NCBI GenBank assembly: GCA_902168205.1
Contig: CABHOK010000011.1
Span: 463,932-527,931, forward strand
Direction: 5' to 3'
DNA length: 64,000 bases
DNA from: an uncultured Chitinophaga sp.
GTDB taxonomy: Bacteria > Bacteroidota > Bacteroidia > Cytophagales > Cyclobacteriaceae
In this document: piece by piece, positions 55,825-63,812 of the stretch
Position numbering within the stretch: position 1 is the first letter of the stretch
How the letters are laid out: each line of letters begins with the position of its first letter
Notes under the pieces: generated by a model
Databases searched by the model: none
What the model saw: the letters and a program-made list of their open reading frames with translations, nothing else
Told to the model about the DNA's origin: nothing
Position numbers and translations under genes: made by a program

Positions 55825-58800
55825 ATGATAAGCACGTTTATTCGGAAAAGTTTCACGCTGGTATGGCTGGCGTGTATAGCAGTGGGCTTCACAGCCTGCG
55901 ATGATTCATCTACACCACGCATTCTTGTATTTACCAAAACCGCAGGATTCTATCATGAATCGATTCCCACCGGTGTAGCGGCCATTCAAAAGCTGGGGAA
56001 GGAAAATGGATTTGAAGTAGACACAACACGAGATGCACACATCTTTACAGAAGATGAACTGAAGCGCTATAAGGCTGTAATATTTCTCAGTACAACCGGT
56101 AATGTTCTGAATGCTGATCAACAAGTGGCGTTCGAGCGATATATACAGGCCGGTGGAGGTTATGTAGGCATTCACGCAGCGGCTGATACGGAATACGATT
56201 GGCCGTGGTATAACAAACTGGTGGGCGCGTATTTTCTCAACCACCCGAACAACCCGAACGTTCGCAGTGCTGCGATGAACGTGGTGGACACCACACACCT
56301 TGCAACGAAGGGTCTACCCGCCCGCTGGGAGCGTACGGACGAATGGTATAACTATAAAAGTATTTATACTGGTATTAATACGCTGATCCTGCTGGATGAA
56401 GACAGCTATGATGGCGGAGAAAATGGTGACAATCACCCGATCGCCTGGTATCATGATTACGATGGTGGTCGCGCCTTCTATACCGGTGGCGGCCATACAA
56501 AAGAAACATATAGCGAACCGTTGTTTCTGAAGCATCTGCTGGGCGGTATACAATATGCAATGGGTGCCAATGTAAAATTGGATTATGCGAAAGCGTATGC
56601 CGTAAAATCTCCGGAAGAGAATCGCTTTACCAAGACAATCCTCAGCAACGATCTTAACGAGCCTATGGAACTTGCTGTTACTCCTGACGGACGCGTATTT
56701 TTTGCTGAACGTGCCGGTAAATTCTATGTATACCAGCCTTCGGATAATACGACTAAGCTCGTGCACCAGTTTACAGTAATGCCCGACAACAAAGAAGGCT
56801 TTGGTAACGGCTTGCTGGGTGTGACCCTCGATCCCGATTACGAGAAGAATAACTATATCTATTTCTTTTATACTCCGGATACAAAACCTGCGCATCAGAA
56901 TGTATCCCGGTTCAAGATCGGAAAGGATAATGTACTGGATCTGAAATCTGAAAAAGTCTTGTTGCAGATACCGCTGGAGCTTGAAGTAAGTGCCCACACA
57001 GGCGGCTCACTCGCCTGGGATAAAGACAAGAATCTATATATATCTACCGGTGATAATACTGTACCGTTTGCCTCGGATGGCTTTGCACCGATCGATGAAA
57101 TACCAGGTCGCATTACCTATGATGCACAACGTTCGGCTGCCAACACCAACGATCTTCGTGGAAAGATATTGAAGATACATCCGGAGGAAGATGGAACGTA
57201 TACTATACCAGCCGGTAATTTATTCCCGAAAGGAACTCCGCAAACCCGTCCGGAGATATATGCGATGGGGTGTCGCAATCCCTATCGTATATCGGTTGAT
57301 CTCGCAACAGCTATAGTATATTGGGGCGAGATCGGTCCGGACTCGGGTAATGATGGTGCACAAGGTCCGCGTGGTTACGATGAGATCAACCAGGCAAAGA
57401 CTCCAGGCAATTATGGATGGCCGTACTTTGTTGGTGATAACAAAGCGTATCATGAATTTGATTTTGCAACGAAGTCGGTAGGTGCGTTGTTTGATCCAAA
57501 CAAACCGGTCAATACTTCGCCCAACAATACTGGTGCAAAAGAATTACCACCCGCACGCAAGGCAATGATCTGGTATCCATACGATCGCTCGAATGAATTT
57601 CCGGATGTAGGTGCCGGAGGACGCAGTGCTATGGCCGGCCCGGTATATCACTATGATGCTGATCTCAAGTCCAATACTAAATTTCCAGAATACTTTGACA
57701 AGAGCTTGTTCATCTTCGACTGGATGCGCAACTGGATATATATAGTACGCCTCGATGCGGAGTATAACTTTAAGCGCCTCGAATCGTTCATGCCAAAAAC
57801 CGGAGATTTCAGAAGACCGATCGATATGGAAGTAGGACCGGAGGGTTCGTTTTACCTGCTGGAGTATGGTTCGGTATATGGTATCGATAATGTGGATGCG
57901 CGTTTGGTTCGTATCGATTACAACGGAGGCAATCGTAAACCTGAGGCACGTATAGCGAGTAAAGACACCGTTGGACTGGCTCCTTTGAAAGTAAATTTCA
58001 GCAGCAGGCCGAGCGTTGATTTTGATGACGATGAACTTACCTACGAATGGCTGATCGATGGAAAGAAAGTAACAACTACCAACGCAGAATATACTTTTGA
58101 AAAGAACGGAGTCTTTAATGCAATATTGAAAGTTACCGATCCTTCCGGAGAAAGCGATAGCGATACGCTGCAGATCCGGGTAGGGAATACGCCTCCAGCC
58201 GTAGCGGTTACAACTGCTGACAACACCACGTTCTTTTTTGACGATCAACCGCTGCTATACCAGGTATCCATCCGTGACAATGAGGATAAAGCAATAGATC
58301 CGGCCGGTACATTTATCGCGTTGAAATATATACCCAGGGTAGGACAGCAGATCGGACATCAGCAGATATCGTCCTTCAATCTCGGTAAATCGTTGATGGA
58401 AGGCAGCGATTGCAAAGCGTGTCACCAGATCAATGGTAAATCGGTAGGACCAGCATTCACGGAAGTAGCGAAGAAGTATCAGGCGGATAAAGAGAAGGCC
58501 GTGATAAAACTTGCCAATAAAGTAATTACCGGTGGCGGTGGCGTATGGGGCGATCATGCCATGAATGCACACCCGCAGCTCTCGCGTGAAGATGCTTCGG
58601 CAATTGTTCGCTATGTTCTTTCATTAAATGACAAGCAACAAGCCGCAACTCTTCCGACTTCCGGAACGGTAACATTCAAAGAACATAAAGACAAAGATGC
58701 GCGCGGTCGTTATGCACTCAGCGCAATATATACCGATCAGGGCGGCAACGCAGTGCCACTCTCCGGCAGCGATGCACTTATATTAAGACCAGCACGTGTG

Positions 58801-59160
58801 CAGGCAGAAGAAGCAGATATAGTTCGCAATATCAACCGTGATGATAATTACCTTGGCAGCATTCACCATAAATCATTCTTTGTCTTTAAAAATATTGATC
58901 TGAAAGGCGTGAAGCAGTTAACCTATCGCTACTCGTCTAAAGAAATTGGCGCGACTATTGAAGTGCATGTTAACTCCGTAAGAGGACCGATTATCAGTAC
59001 CTTGAATTATGAATCTACCGGAGACTGGGAAAACTATAAAGAAATCACTACGCCTATACAAGATCCCGGAGGAAAGAACGATCTTTACTTTGTATTCAAA
59101 AAAGATCAAGCGCCCAATCGCCACATGTTTTCTGTGGACTGGATAGAATTTAAACGATAA
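55825..59160 (+). CDS. ThuA / PQQ-type sugar dehydrogenase / PKD / cytochrome c / CBM6-like fusion lipoprotein
   Basis: An 1111-aa exported protein (lipobox VGFTAC). Order: ThuA-like glutamine-amidotransferase-fold domain (about 31-250: ILVFTKTAGFYHES, GGGYVGIHAAADTEYDWPWY), glucose/sorbosone dehydrogenase-like six-bladed propeller (about 262-690: MELAVTPDGRVFFAERAGK, GLLGVTLDPDYEKN, YAMGCRNPYRISVD), PKD domain (about 705-790), class I cytochrome c (heme site CKACH at 863-867, likely Met ligand 913) and a CBM6-like domain (about 990-1111: RVQAEEAD ... FSVDWIEFKR). It suggests oxidation of a bound sugar with electrons passed to the built-in heme. Whether the propeller truly binds PQQ cannot be told. 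Confidence 0.9.
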   Translation: MISTFIRKSFTLVWLACIAVGFTACDDSSTPRILVFTKTAGFYHESIPTGVAAIQKLGKENGFEVDTTRDAHIFTEDELKRYKAVIFLSTTGNVLNADQQVAFERYIQAGGGYVGIHAAADTEYDWPWYNKLVGAYFLNHPNNPNVRSAAMNVVDTTHLATKGLPARWERTDEWYNYKSIYTGINTLILLDEDSYDGGENGDNHPIAWYHDYDGGRAFYTGGGHTKETYSEPLFLKHLLGGIQYAMGANVKLDYAKAYAVKSPEENRFTKTILSNDLNEPMELAVTPDGRVFFAERAGKFYVYQPSDNTTKLVHQFTVMPDNKEGFGNGLLGVTLDPDYEKNNYIYFFYTPDTKPAHQNVSRFKIGKDNVLDLKSEKVLLQIPLELEVSAHTGGSLAWDKDKNLYISTGDNTVPFASDGFAPIDEIPGRITYDAQRSAANTNDLRGKILKIHPEEDGTYTIPAGNLFPKGTPQTRPEIYAMGCRNPYRISVDLATAIVYWGEIGPDSGNDGAQGPRGYDEINQAKTPGNYGWPYFVGDNKAYHEFDFATKSVGALFDPNKPVNTSPNNTGAKELPPARKAMIWYPYDRSNEFPDVGAGGRSAMAGPVYHYDADLKSNTKFPEYFDKSLFIFDWMRNWIYIVRLDAEYNFKRLESFMPKTGDFRRPIDMEVGPEGSFYLLEYGSVYGIDNVDARLVRIDYNGGNRKPEARIASKDTVGLAPLKVNFSSRPSVDFDDDELTYEWLIDGKKVTTTNAEYTFEKNGVFNAILKVTDPSGESDSDTLQIRVGNTPPAVAVTTADNTTFFFDDQPLLYQVSIRDNEDKAIDPAGTFIALKYIPRVGQQIGHQQISSFNLGKSLMEGSDCKACHQINGKSVGPAFTEVAKKYQADKEKAVIKLANKVITGGGGVWGDHAMNAHPQLSREDASAIVRYVLSLNDKQQAATLPTSGTVTFKEHKDKDARGRYALSAIYTDQGGNAVPLSGSDALILRPARVQAEEADIVRNINRDDNYLGSIHHKSFFVFKNIDLKGVKQLTYRYSSKEIGATIEVHVNSVRGPIISTLNYESTGDWENYKEITTPIQDPGGKNDLYFVFKKDQAPNRHMFSVDWIEFKR

Positions 59161-59190
59161 ACTTTGCCGAACTTTAACCAGAAGAAAGAT

Positions 59191-60081
59191 ATGAGTCAAA
59201 AAACATCACGCAGAAGCGCCATTATGAAAATAGCCGGATCAGCAGCGGTAGCGGCCGCAGGAGTGTCGCTAACCCATCGCCTCGAAGCAGCGGAAGCTGT
59301 GCTGGAGGGAAATCTGAAAGGAAAAGTAAATCACTCCGTATGTCGCTGGTGCTATAGCAGTATACCACTGGAAGATCTTTGCAAGGCTGCTAAAAATATA
59401 GGACTTGCTTCCATTGAATTGACCGGTCCGGAAGAATGGCCGCTGCTGAAAAAATATGGGTTGACATCCGCTATGCCGTGGGGTGCCGGCAAAGGAATTA
59501 CCGAAGGTTTTAACAACCTAGCGTTGCACGATGAACTTGTAAAAAGCTATACTGACATTATACCTAAAGTAGCTGCAGCAGGTTTGAACCAGATCATCTG
59601 TTTCTCCGGTAATCGCAACGGACTTGATGATGAAAAAGGAATTGAAAACTGCGCGATCGGATTGAAACGTCTGATGCCAATTGCCGAGAAGTATAAAGTC
59701 ACCATGTCCATGGAACTGCTCAACAGCAAAGTAGATCACCACGACTACCAGTGCGATCATACCGCATGGGGTGCAGCACTCTGTGAAAAAGTAGGCTCTG
59801 AAAATTTCAAGTTACTTTACGATATATACCACATGCAGATCATGGAAGGTGACGTAATCGCTACCATCCGCAAATTCAACAAGTATATATCACACTATCA
59901 TACTGGTGGTGTTCCGGGCCGTAACGAGATCGATGAGACACAAGAGCTCAACTACCCGGCCATTATGAAAGCCATTGTTGAAACAGGTTTCAAAGGCTTC
60001 GTAGCCCAGGAATTTATACCGAAGCGCGAAGACAAGATTGCCTCGCTGAAACAAGGAGTAACGATCTGCGATGTAGCTTGA
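59191..60081 (+). CDS. Tat-exported hydroxypyruvate isomerase-like TIM-barrel protein
   Basis: A 296-aa protein; ATG 59191 is chosen because it begins a twin-arginine type signal (SRRSAIMKIAGSAAVAAAG). The rest is a xylose-isomerase-like/AP endonuclease 2 family barrel close to hydroxypyruvate isomerase (Hyi): the two barrel carboxylates appear as Glu175 in MSMELLNSK and Glu274 in VAQEFIP, with DIYHMQIMEGD and HYHTGGVPGR between them. Probably a periplasmic sugar isomerase or epimerase. Its 30-base distance from the dehydrogenase fusion and the terminator behind it make it the last gene of PUL 3. Confidence 0.85.
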   Translation: MSQKTSRRSAIMKIAGSAAVAAAGVSLTHRLEAAEAVLEGNLKGKVNHSVCRWCYSSIPLEDLCKAAKNIGLASIELTGPEEWPLLKKYGLTSAMPWGAGKGITEGFNNLALHDELVKSYTDIIPKVAAAGLNQIICFSGNRNGLDDEKGIENCAIGLKRLMPIAEKYKVTMSMELLNSKVDHHDYQCDHTAWGAALCEKVGSENFKLLYDIYHMQIMEGDVIATIRKFNKYISHYHTGGVPGRNEIDETQELNYPAIMKAIVETGFKGFVAQEFIPKREDKIASLKQGVTICDVA

Positions 60082-60100
60082 TTTTTAGAAGTAAGAATAT

Positions 60101-60134
60101 AAAAGGCAGTGATTTTTTATCACTGCCTTTTTTG
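60101..60134. terminator. Terminator ending PUL 3
   Basis: AAAGGCAGTGAT pairs perfectly with ATCACTGCCTTT around a T-rich loop, preceded by AAAA and followed by TTTTTTG. It lies between convergent genes and suits both strands. Confidence 0.9.
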
Positions 60135-60151
60135 TTTGAAGCATTTCGTTC

Positions 60152-62068
60152 TTACTCGAGGCTTCTTACTTCAGGATTTTCTTTCTTCTTTGGATCCATC
60201 ATCTCCATTAGTTTCAGTCCAAGCAATCCGTCCATCGAGTTACCGCTGGCCCCTCCACCGATCAATACATCCGGAATGAGTTTGATATGACCTTTGGAAA
60301 GTTCTTCCGTGATCTTATACCTTGTAAAGTTTTCGCCACCCAGTGCTTTTACGGCAAGCTCGTAGGCTTCTGCGGTGGACTTACCAATGGCAAGTATTTT
60401 CTCCGCTTCCGCATTACCCGTTACCGAGATCTGTTCAGCTTGTGCAGAGGCTTTCAATTTGAGAGCTTCTGATTCTGCCTGAGCGCGTGCCTTGGTAGCT
60501 TCTGCTTCAGCGTGTGCACGTAGTTTTGTAGCTTCAGCCTCGGCACTTACCGAGAGCTTTACACTGGCTGCATCACCTTCTGATTTTTTAACTGCGGCAC
60601 TTGCAGTACGTTCAGCGATCTCAACACTTTGCTGGGCACGTACTATATCTTTCTGCATATCGGCAATAGCAGTTTCTTTCTCCATACCTTGTCGTGTCTC
60701 CTGCGCTTTCTTTTGTGTATCGTACGTTACCTTTTGCTCTTCAGCAATCTTACGATCCGTCAAGGTTTTCATCAGCGACTCCGGAGGAACTATATCTCCG
60801 ATCAGTGTATCGACTGCGTTCACGTTATATTCATCCAGTACTTTTTTAATATGAGACTTCGCAGATTCCTGCCGCTCTTTGCGTGTACTCAGGAAGGCGA
60901 TCACGTCACTGTCCTGCGCAGAGTTACGGAAGTAGTTACCAATTGTAGGTTCGAGCACTTGTGATACCAGGTTTATCATGTTACCGAAACGTGCAATTAC
61001 CTTGGGTGCTTCCGTAGTGGGTACGTGAATGATCTGTGCTACATCCAGGTTGAATGGGAAACCATCTTTAGAGCGAACAGTAATCGTAGATAAATTTTTA
61101 TCCAGGTTGTGTGCTTCGCTTCGAGCGCTTGCCCAGTTCAATACCAGGTTGGTAGTAGGTACAAGTTCTACTTTCATAGTGTATGTGTTGATCGGATATT
61201 TACCGGGACCCAGTGGCTCAAGCCATACACCTTTGTAACCTTTCTCTACAATGTTACCGTGTTTGAATTCAGCACCGGTAAGATCGTGTCCATCCTGACC
61301 TATATAAGATATAACCACACCTACGTATCCAATCGGAATCTCTGTCATAGGTATCTCTTCTACCAGAACAGCCCACGGATTCAGGTTATAAGAACCGGCA
61401 AGTATAACCTGGGGTTGCAGTCCTCGATTACCTCTGTTCATGATAAACTTATCGAAGTCCTGAAAATTATTGTGACCATCAATAGCAACACCAGCTATCT
61501 GTCCCGGTTCAATTGGCAAACCGTCCAACGCAGTAACGATTCCTACTCTGCTCTCCTGTATGCGTATCATATCCGTGATCGATACCTGGAACAGTAATGT
61601 ATTGATACGATAGGAGCCGGCCGTGATATACTCTGCCTGGCGACCGCGTTGCCCGCCATTGTTCAGAAACTGTTCTGCATTCTGAAAGTTATCGCAGTCA
61701 ACCTTTTTGCCGAGTATATTCCCGGTAGGAATTTCAGCTCCGTCTTTTGCCAATACAAGACCAATCTTTCCTTCAGGTATAACCGTAAAAGGTTCCATAG
61801 TAACTTCATACTGCCATACCCACATTCCAAAGTATAAACCGGGAGCGAGTGTTTGTGCCTGAAAGCCGGCTTCACCTTGTATAGCTATAATTCGCCCGCC
61901 TGGTAATTCTCTGTGTTCACCCAACAATACGAATTTTTTGGTAACAAGTCCGATTCTGTCTTCCGGCACGATGACCATACCGAACAAGAATCGCAATACA
62001 AATTTATATAGTATTATACAGGCCACTAATAGACCAATCAATACATAACTTAAAACAGGATTTTCCAT
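60152..62068 (-). CDS. SPFH/Band 7 (flotillin-like) membrane protein with repeated N-terminal module
   Basis: A 638-aa protein. One N-terminal membrane helix (VLIGLLVACIILYKFVLRFLF), then three related modules at about 33-95, 95-165 and 170-245 (for example IPEGKIGLVLAKDG ... GSYRINTLLFQV and QESRVGIVTALDG ... GSYNLNPWAVLV), the SPFH domain proper (about 300-440) and a long Ala/Glu-rich coiled coil (about 440-560, repeated AEAEATK-like heptads). Flotillin-like proteins form large cages on the inner membrane that organize membrane proteins and stress responses. The N-terminal triplication is longer than in ordinary flotillins. It stands alone; its usual NfeD partner is not seen in the window. 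Confidence 0.87.
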   Translation of the reverse strand: MENPVLSYVLIGLLVACIILYKFVLRFLFGMVIVPEDRIGLVTKKFVLLGEHRELPGGRIIAIQGEAGFQAQTLAPGLYFGMWVWQYEVTMEPFTVIPEGKIGLVLAKDGAEIPTGNILGKKVDCDNFQNAEQFLNNGGQRGRQAEYITAGSYRINTLLFQVSITDMIRIQESRVGIVTALDGLPIEPGQIAGVAIDGHNNFQDFDKFIMNRGNRGLQPQVILAGSYNLNPWAVLVEEIPMTEIPIGYVGVVISYIGQDGHDLTGAEFKHGNIVEKGYKGVWLEPLGPGKYPINTYTMKVELVPTTNLVLNWASARSEAHNLDKNLSTITVRSKDGFPFNLDVAQIIHVPTTEAPKVIARFGNMINLVSQVLEPTIGNYFRNSAQDSDVIAFLSTRKERQESAKSHIKKVLDEYNVNAVDTLIGDIVPPESLMKTLTDRKIAEEQKVTYDTQKKAQETRQGMEKETAIADMQKDIVRAQQSVEIAERTASAAVKKSEGDAASVKLSVSAEAEATKLRAHAEAEATKARAQAESEALKLKASAQAEQISVTGNAEAEKILAIGKSTAEAYELAVKALGGENFTRYKITEELSKGHIKLIPDVLIGGGASGNSMDGLLGLKLMEMMDPKKKENPEVRSLE

Positions 62069-62564
62069 AATTAGAATTTTAATGATTTTGGTTAGAGTTT
62101 GTTTAGTTAGTTTTTTAAAGGATATAGATATACATAGTCAACTGCTGCAGTGCAGTATAGCTTTGATTTTTTGGAATACATGATGAGGCTGAGGGAGCGG
62201 AGGGCTTATAAGGGCGAAGTTAAATATATCGGGCTTATATGAATTCGTAAATCACCGGCTTAAAGCCATTTTCAAGAGGAAGGAATTCGATCTACATTTT
62301 CGTTTCTGAGTTCTGCATAAATAAACTTCTATTGCTATAGGAATGTTACGTTATTCTGGTTTTTATTTTTTTGTTAAGTCAGCGTACAGGATGTAACTAT
62401 TAATAAACAATAGAATCAATATATAGTGAGTTTATATATACCTATATTTTTATGATAGAGAACCCTGAATAATCAGAATAATATATACTTTTTTCAGACA
62501 GCAGCGGAATAAATACGGTGTCTCAGAATACATAAAACTTGCTAATGTTTGTCCGATAGTAGTA
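62069..62564. other. AT-rich intergenic region upstream of the SPFH gene
   Basis: These 496 bases carry TATATA-rich sequence, no recognizable gene and no RNA element. The promoter of the minus-strand SPFH gene must lie in the right part, but no full TAnnTTTG/TTG pair was found. Confidence 0.35.
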
Positions 62565-62741
62565 ATGACAGATTGGAACGATTCAAAATCGATTGCATTA
62601 ACTCAGCCGGTTCCTTTGTGGCGATACAAACGATGGCTGGTAGTCGTGCGTGAGCCACTTGAGTATGAAAATCTACATCAGAACCAGGCGAAAAGCGCGG
62701 AGCTGGCCGGCATAGTTTTAGGAAGCTATAAGGGTGAATAA
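62565..62741 (+). CDS. Possible 58-aa protein or gene remnant
   Basis: A frame from ATG 62565 (MTDWNDSKSIALTQPVPLW) to TAA 62741, ending ELAGIVLGSYKGE, 11 bases before the next gene. The amino-acid composition is ordinary and the frame remains open upstream to 62469 without another ATG, so it could be the end of a decayed larger gene or a small soluble protein in operon with the gene at 62753. No family recognized. Confidence 0.4.
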   Translation: MTDWNDSKSIALTQPVPLWRYKRWLVVVREPLEYENLHQNQAKSAELAGIVLGSYKGE

Positions 62742-62752
62742 ATGCAACAATT

Positions 62753-63127
62753 ATGAAAAAGATCATATTAGCTTTCGGCGCAGCTGCCATGTTCAGTGTG
62801 GCAACTGCTTATGCACAGGCTCCGGCTCCACGCGCAGATTCGGTTAGAGATCCGATCAAACAAGGCGATCCTGCCCCGGACAATGTTCCTACACAGGCAG
62901 CCTATACCAAAGATATGGTTCGCATAAACAGTAAAGATATACCGGCTTCATTGCGCAAAACATTATCAGAAGATACTTATAAAGGATGGGAGACGGCTAA
63001 TCTGTATAAAGATAAATCCGGTAACGGCTATATGCTCGAATTCCAGGATCCACTCAAGACCAGACTATATCGTTTCGACAAAAACGGGAAACTTGTAAAA
63101 GAGAAAACTTCACGGGATGTCGATTGA
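62753..63127 (+). CDS. Small secreted PepSY-like protein
   Basis: A 124-aa exported protein (signal peptide MKKIILAFGAAAMFSVATAYAQ is cleaved after about residue 22). The mature part has a proline-rich linker and a segment IPASLRKTLSEDTYKGWE followed by GNGYMLEF and YRFDKNGKLVKE, the helix plus beta-hairpin layout of PepSY-like domains found in many Bacteroidota secreted proteins. Function unknown; probably periplasmic. Its stop codon is directly adjacent to the stop of the convergent DUF4202 gene (no intervening base). Confidence 0.7.
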   Translation: MKKIILAFGAAAMFSVATAYAQAPAPRADSVRDPIKQGDPAPDNVPTQAAYTKDMVRINSKDIPASLRKTLSEDTYKGWETANLYKDKSGNGYMLEFQDPLKTRLYRFDKNGKLVKEKTSRDVD

Positions 63128-63715
63128 TCATCCCGCAGTCTGGGCAATTAACCCACCGACTTTTGCAGAGACAGGAATTTTTACTGCCTCTGCAATAGCT
63201 CGGTCAGACATTTTCTTCAATGTCTTTTTCAGGATGTCTATTACTTTGGCATCATCATGCAGTGCAGCAAAATCTTCGAGGTAATACTGTACAAACACCA
63301 GGCAGATTACATCTTCCAATAATTGAGTATCAGCATTAGTCTGCAATTCTTTTTTCAGCAACAGAAATTTTACTTTCTCGATTGTTTCTAAATCATAACG
63401 GCAGCTTGAAAGAATCTGATCGGCAATTTTAGCATGATGAAATTTTTCAGCGTTACGCCATTGCAGATAACCTTTTTTATCCATCGGGTACGAGCTGCGC
63501 GGAATCTCCCAACGCCCTATATGTTGACAGCGTGCCGCCAACTGTAAATATTCAGGTGCACCCGGAGCAAATTTATTCAACCACTCCGTCATGCGCTGAC
63601 CGTATAATAATTCTTTCGGATAAGATACACCACCTACAATTTCCGTATGCGGATCATTCGCATTGTACGCATCAAATGTAGTAAAGGCAGTTTCTAAGCG
63701 TTCGTTTAAGGACAT
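63128..63715 (-). CDS. DUF4202 family protein
   Basis: A 195-aa soluble protein; ATG 63715 (MSLNERLETAFTTFDAYN) is chosen because the longer frame adds a leader encoded by low-complexity intergenic DNA. The sequence ELLYGQRMTEWLNKF, LAARCQHIGRWEIPRSSYP and QYYLEDFA is characteristic of the all-helical DUF4202 family. The His residues in the QHIGRW and FHHAKIAD segments recall metal-dependent HD-type phosphohydrolases, but no activity is established. Confidence 0.82.
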   Translation of the reverse strand: MSLNERLETAFTTFDAYNANDPHTEIVGGVSYPKELLYGQRMTEWLNKFAPGAPEYLQLAARCQHIGRWEIPRSSYPMDKKGYLQWRNAEKFHHAKIADQILSSCRYDLETIEKVKFLLLKKELQTNADTQLLEDVICLVFVQYYLEDFAALHDDAKVIDILKKTLKKMSDRAIAEAVKIPVSAKVGGLIAQTAG

Positions 63716-63739
63716 AGTACAAATATACTCTTTTTGCGG

Positions 63740-63768
63740 CTGCAGGCTACAAGCTGCTGGCTGCAAGA
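63740..63768. repeat. Low-complexity GCTGCAGGC/GCTGC repeat
   Basis: A short imperfect tandem of GGCTGCAGGCTAC, AAGCTGCTGGCTGCAAG units lies between the DUF4202 start and the insertion-sequence end. It resembles the purine/pyrimidine-block repeats in the 679-976 gap in being intergenic and simple, but the unit is different. Confidence 0.35.
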
Positions 63769-63812
63769 ATTAGCTTGTCGATCCCTAAAAAAGGTTGACC
63801 GTTTTTTACTAA

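Noticed and set aside
56314..58248. Long minus-strand frames (227 and 234 aa) opposite the ThuA/dehydrogenase gene
   Set aside because: Antisense shadows of a gene with clear domains; no independent motifs.
61109..61597. 162-aa plus-strand frame opposite the SPFH gene
   Set aside because: Shadow of the SPFH reading frame; composition rich in Tyr, Ser and His without a recognizable pattern.
62542..62790. 82-aa minus-strand frame
   Set aside because: It is antisense to the start of the secreted PepSY-like gene and its signal peptide codons.
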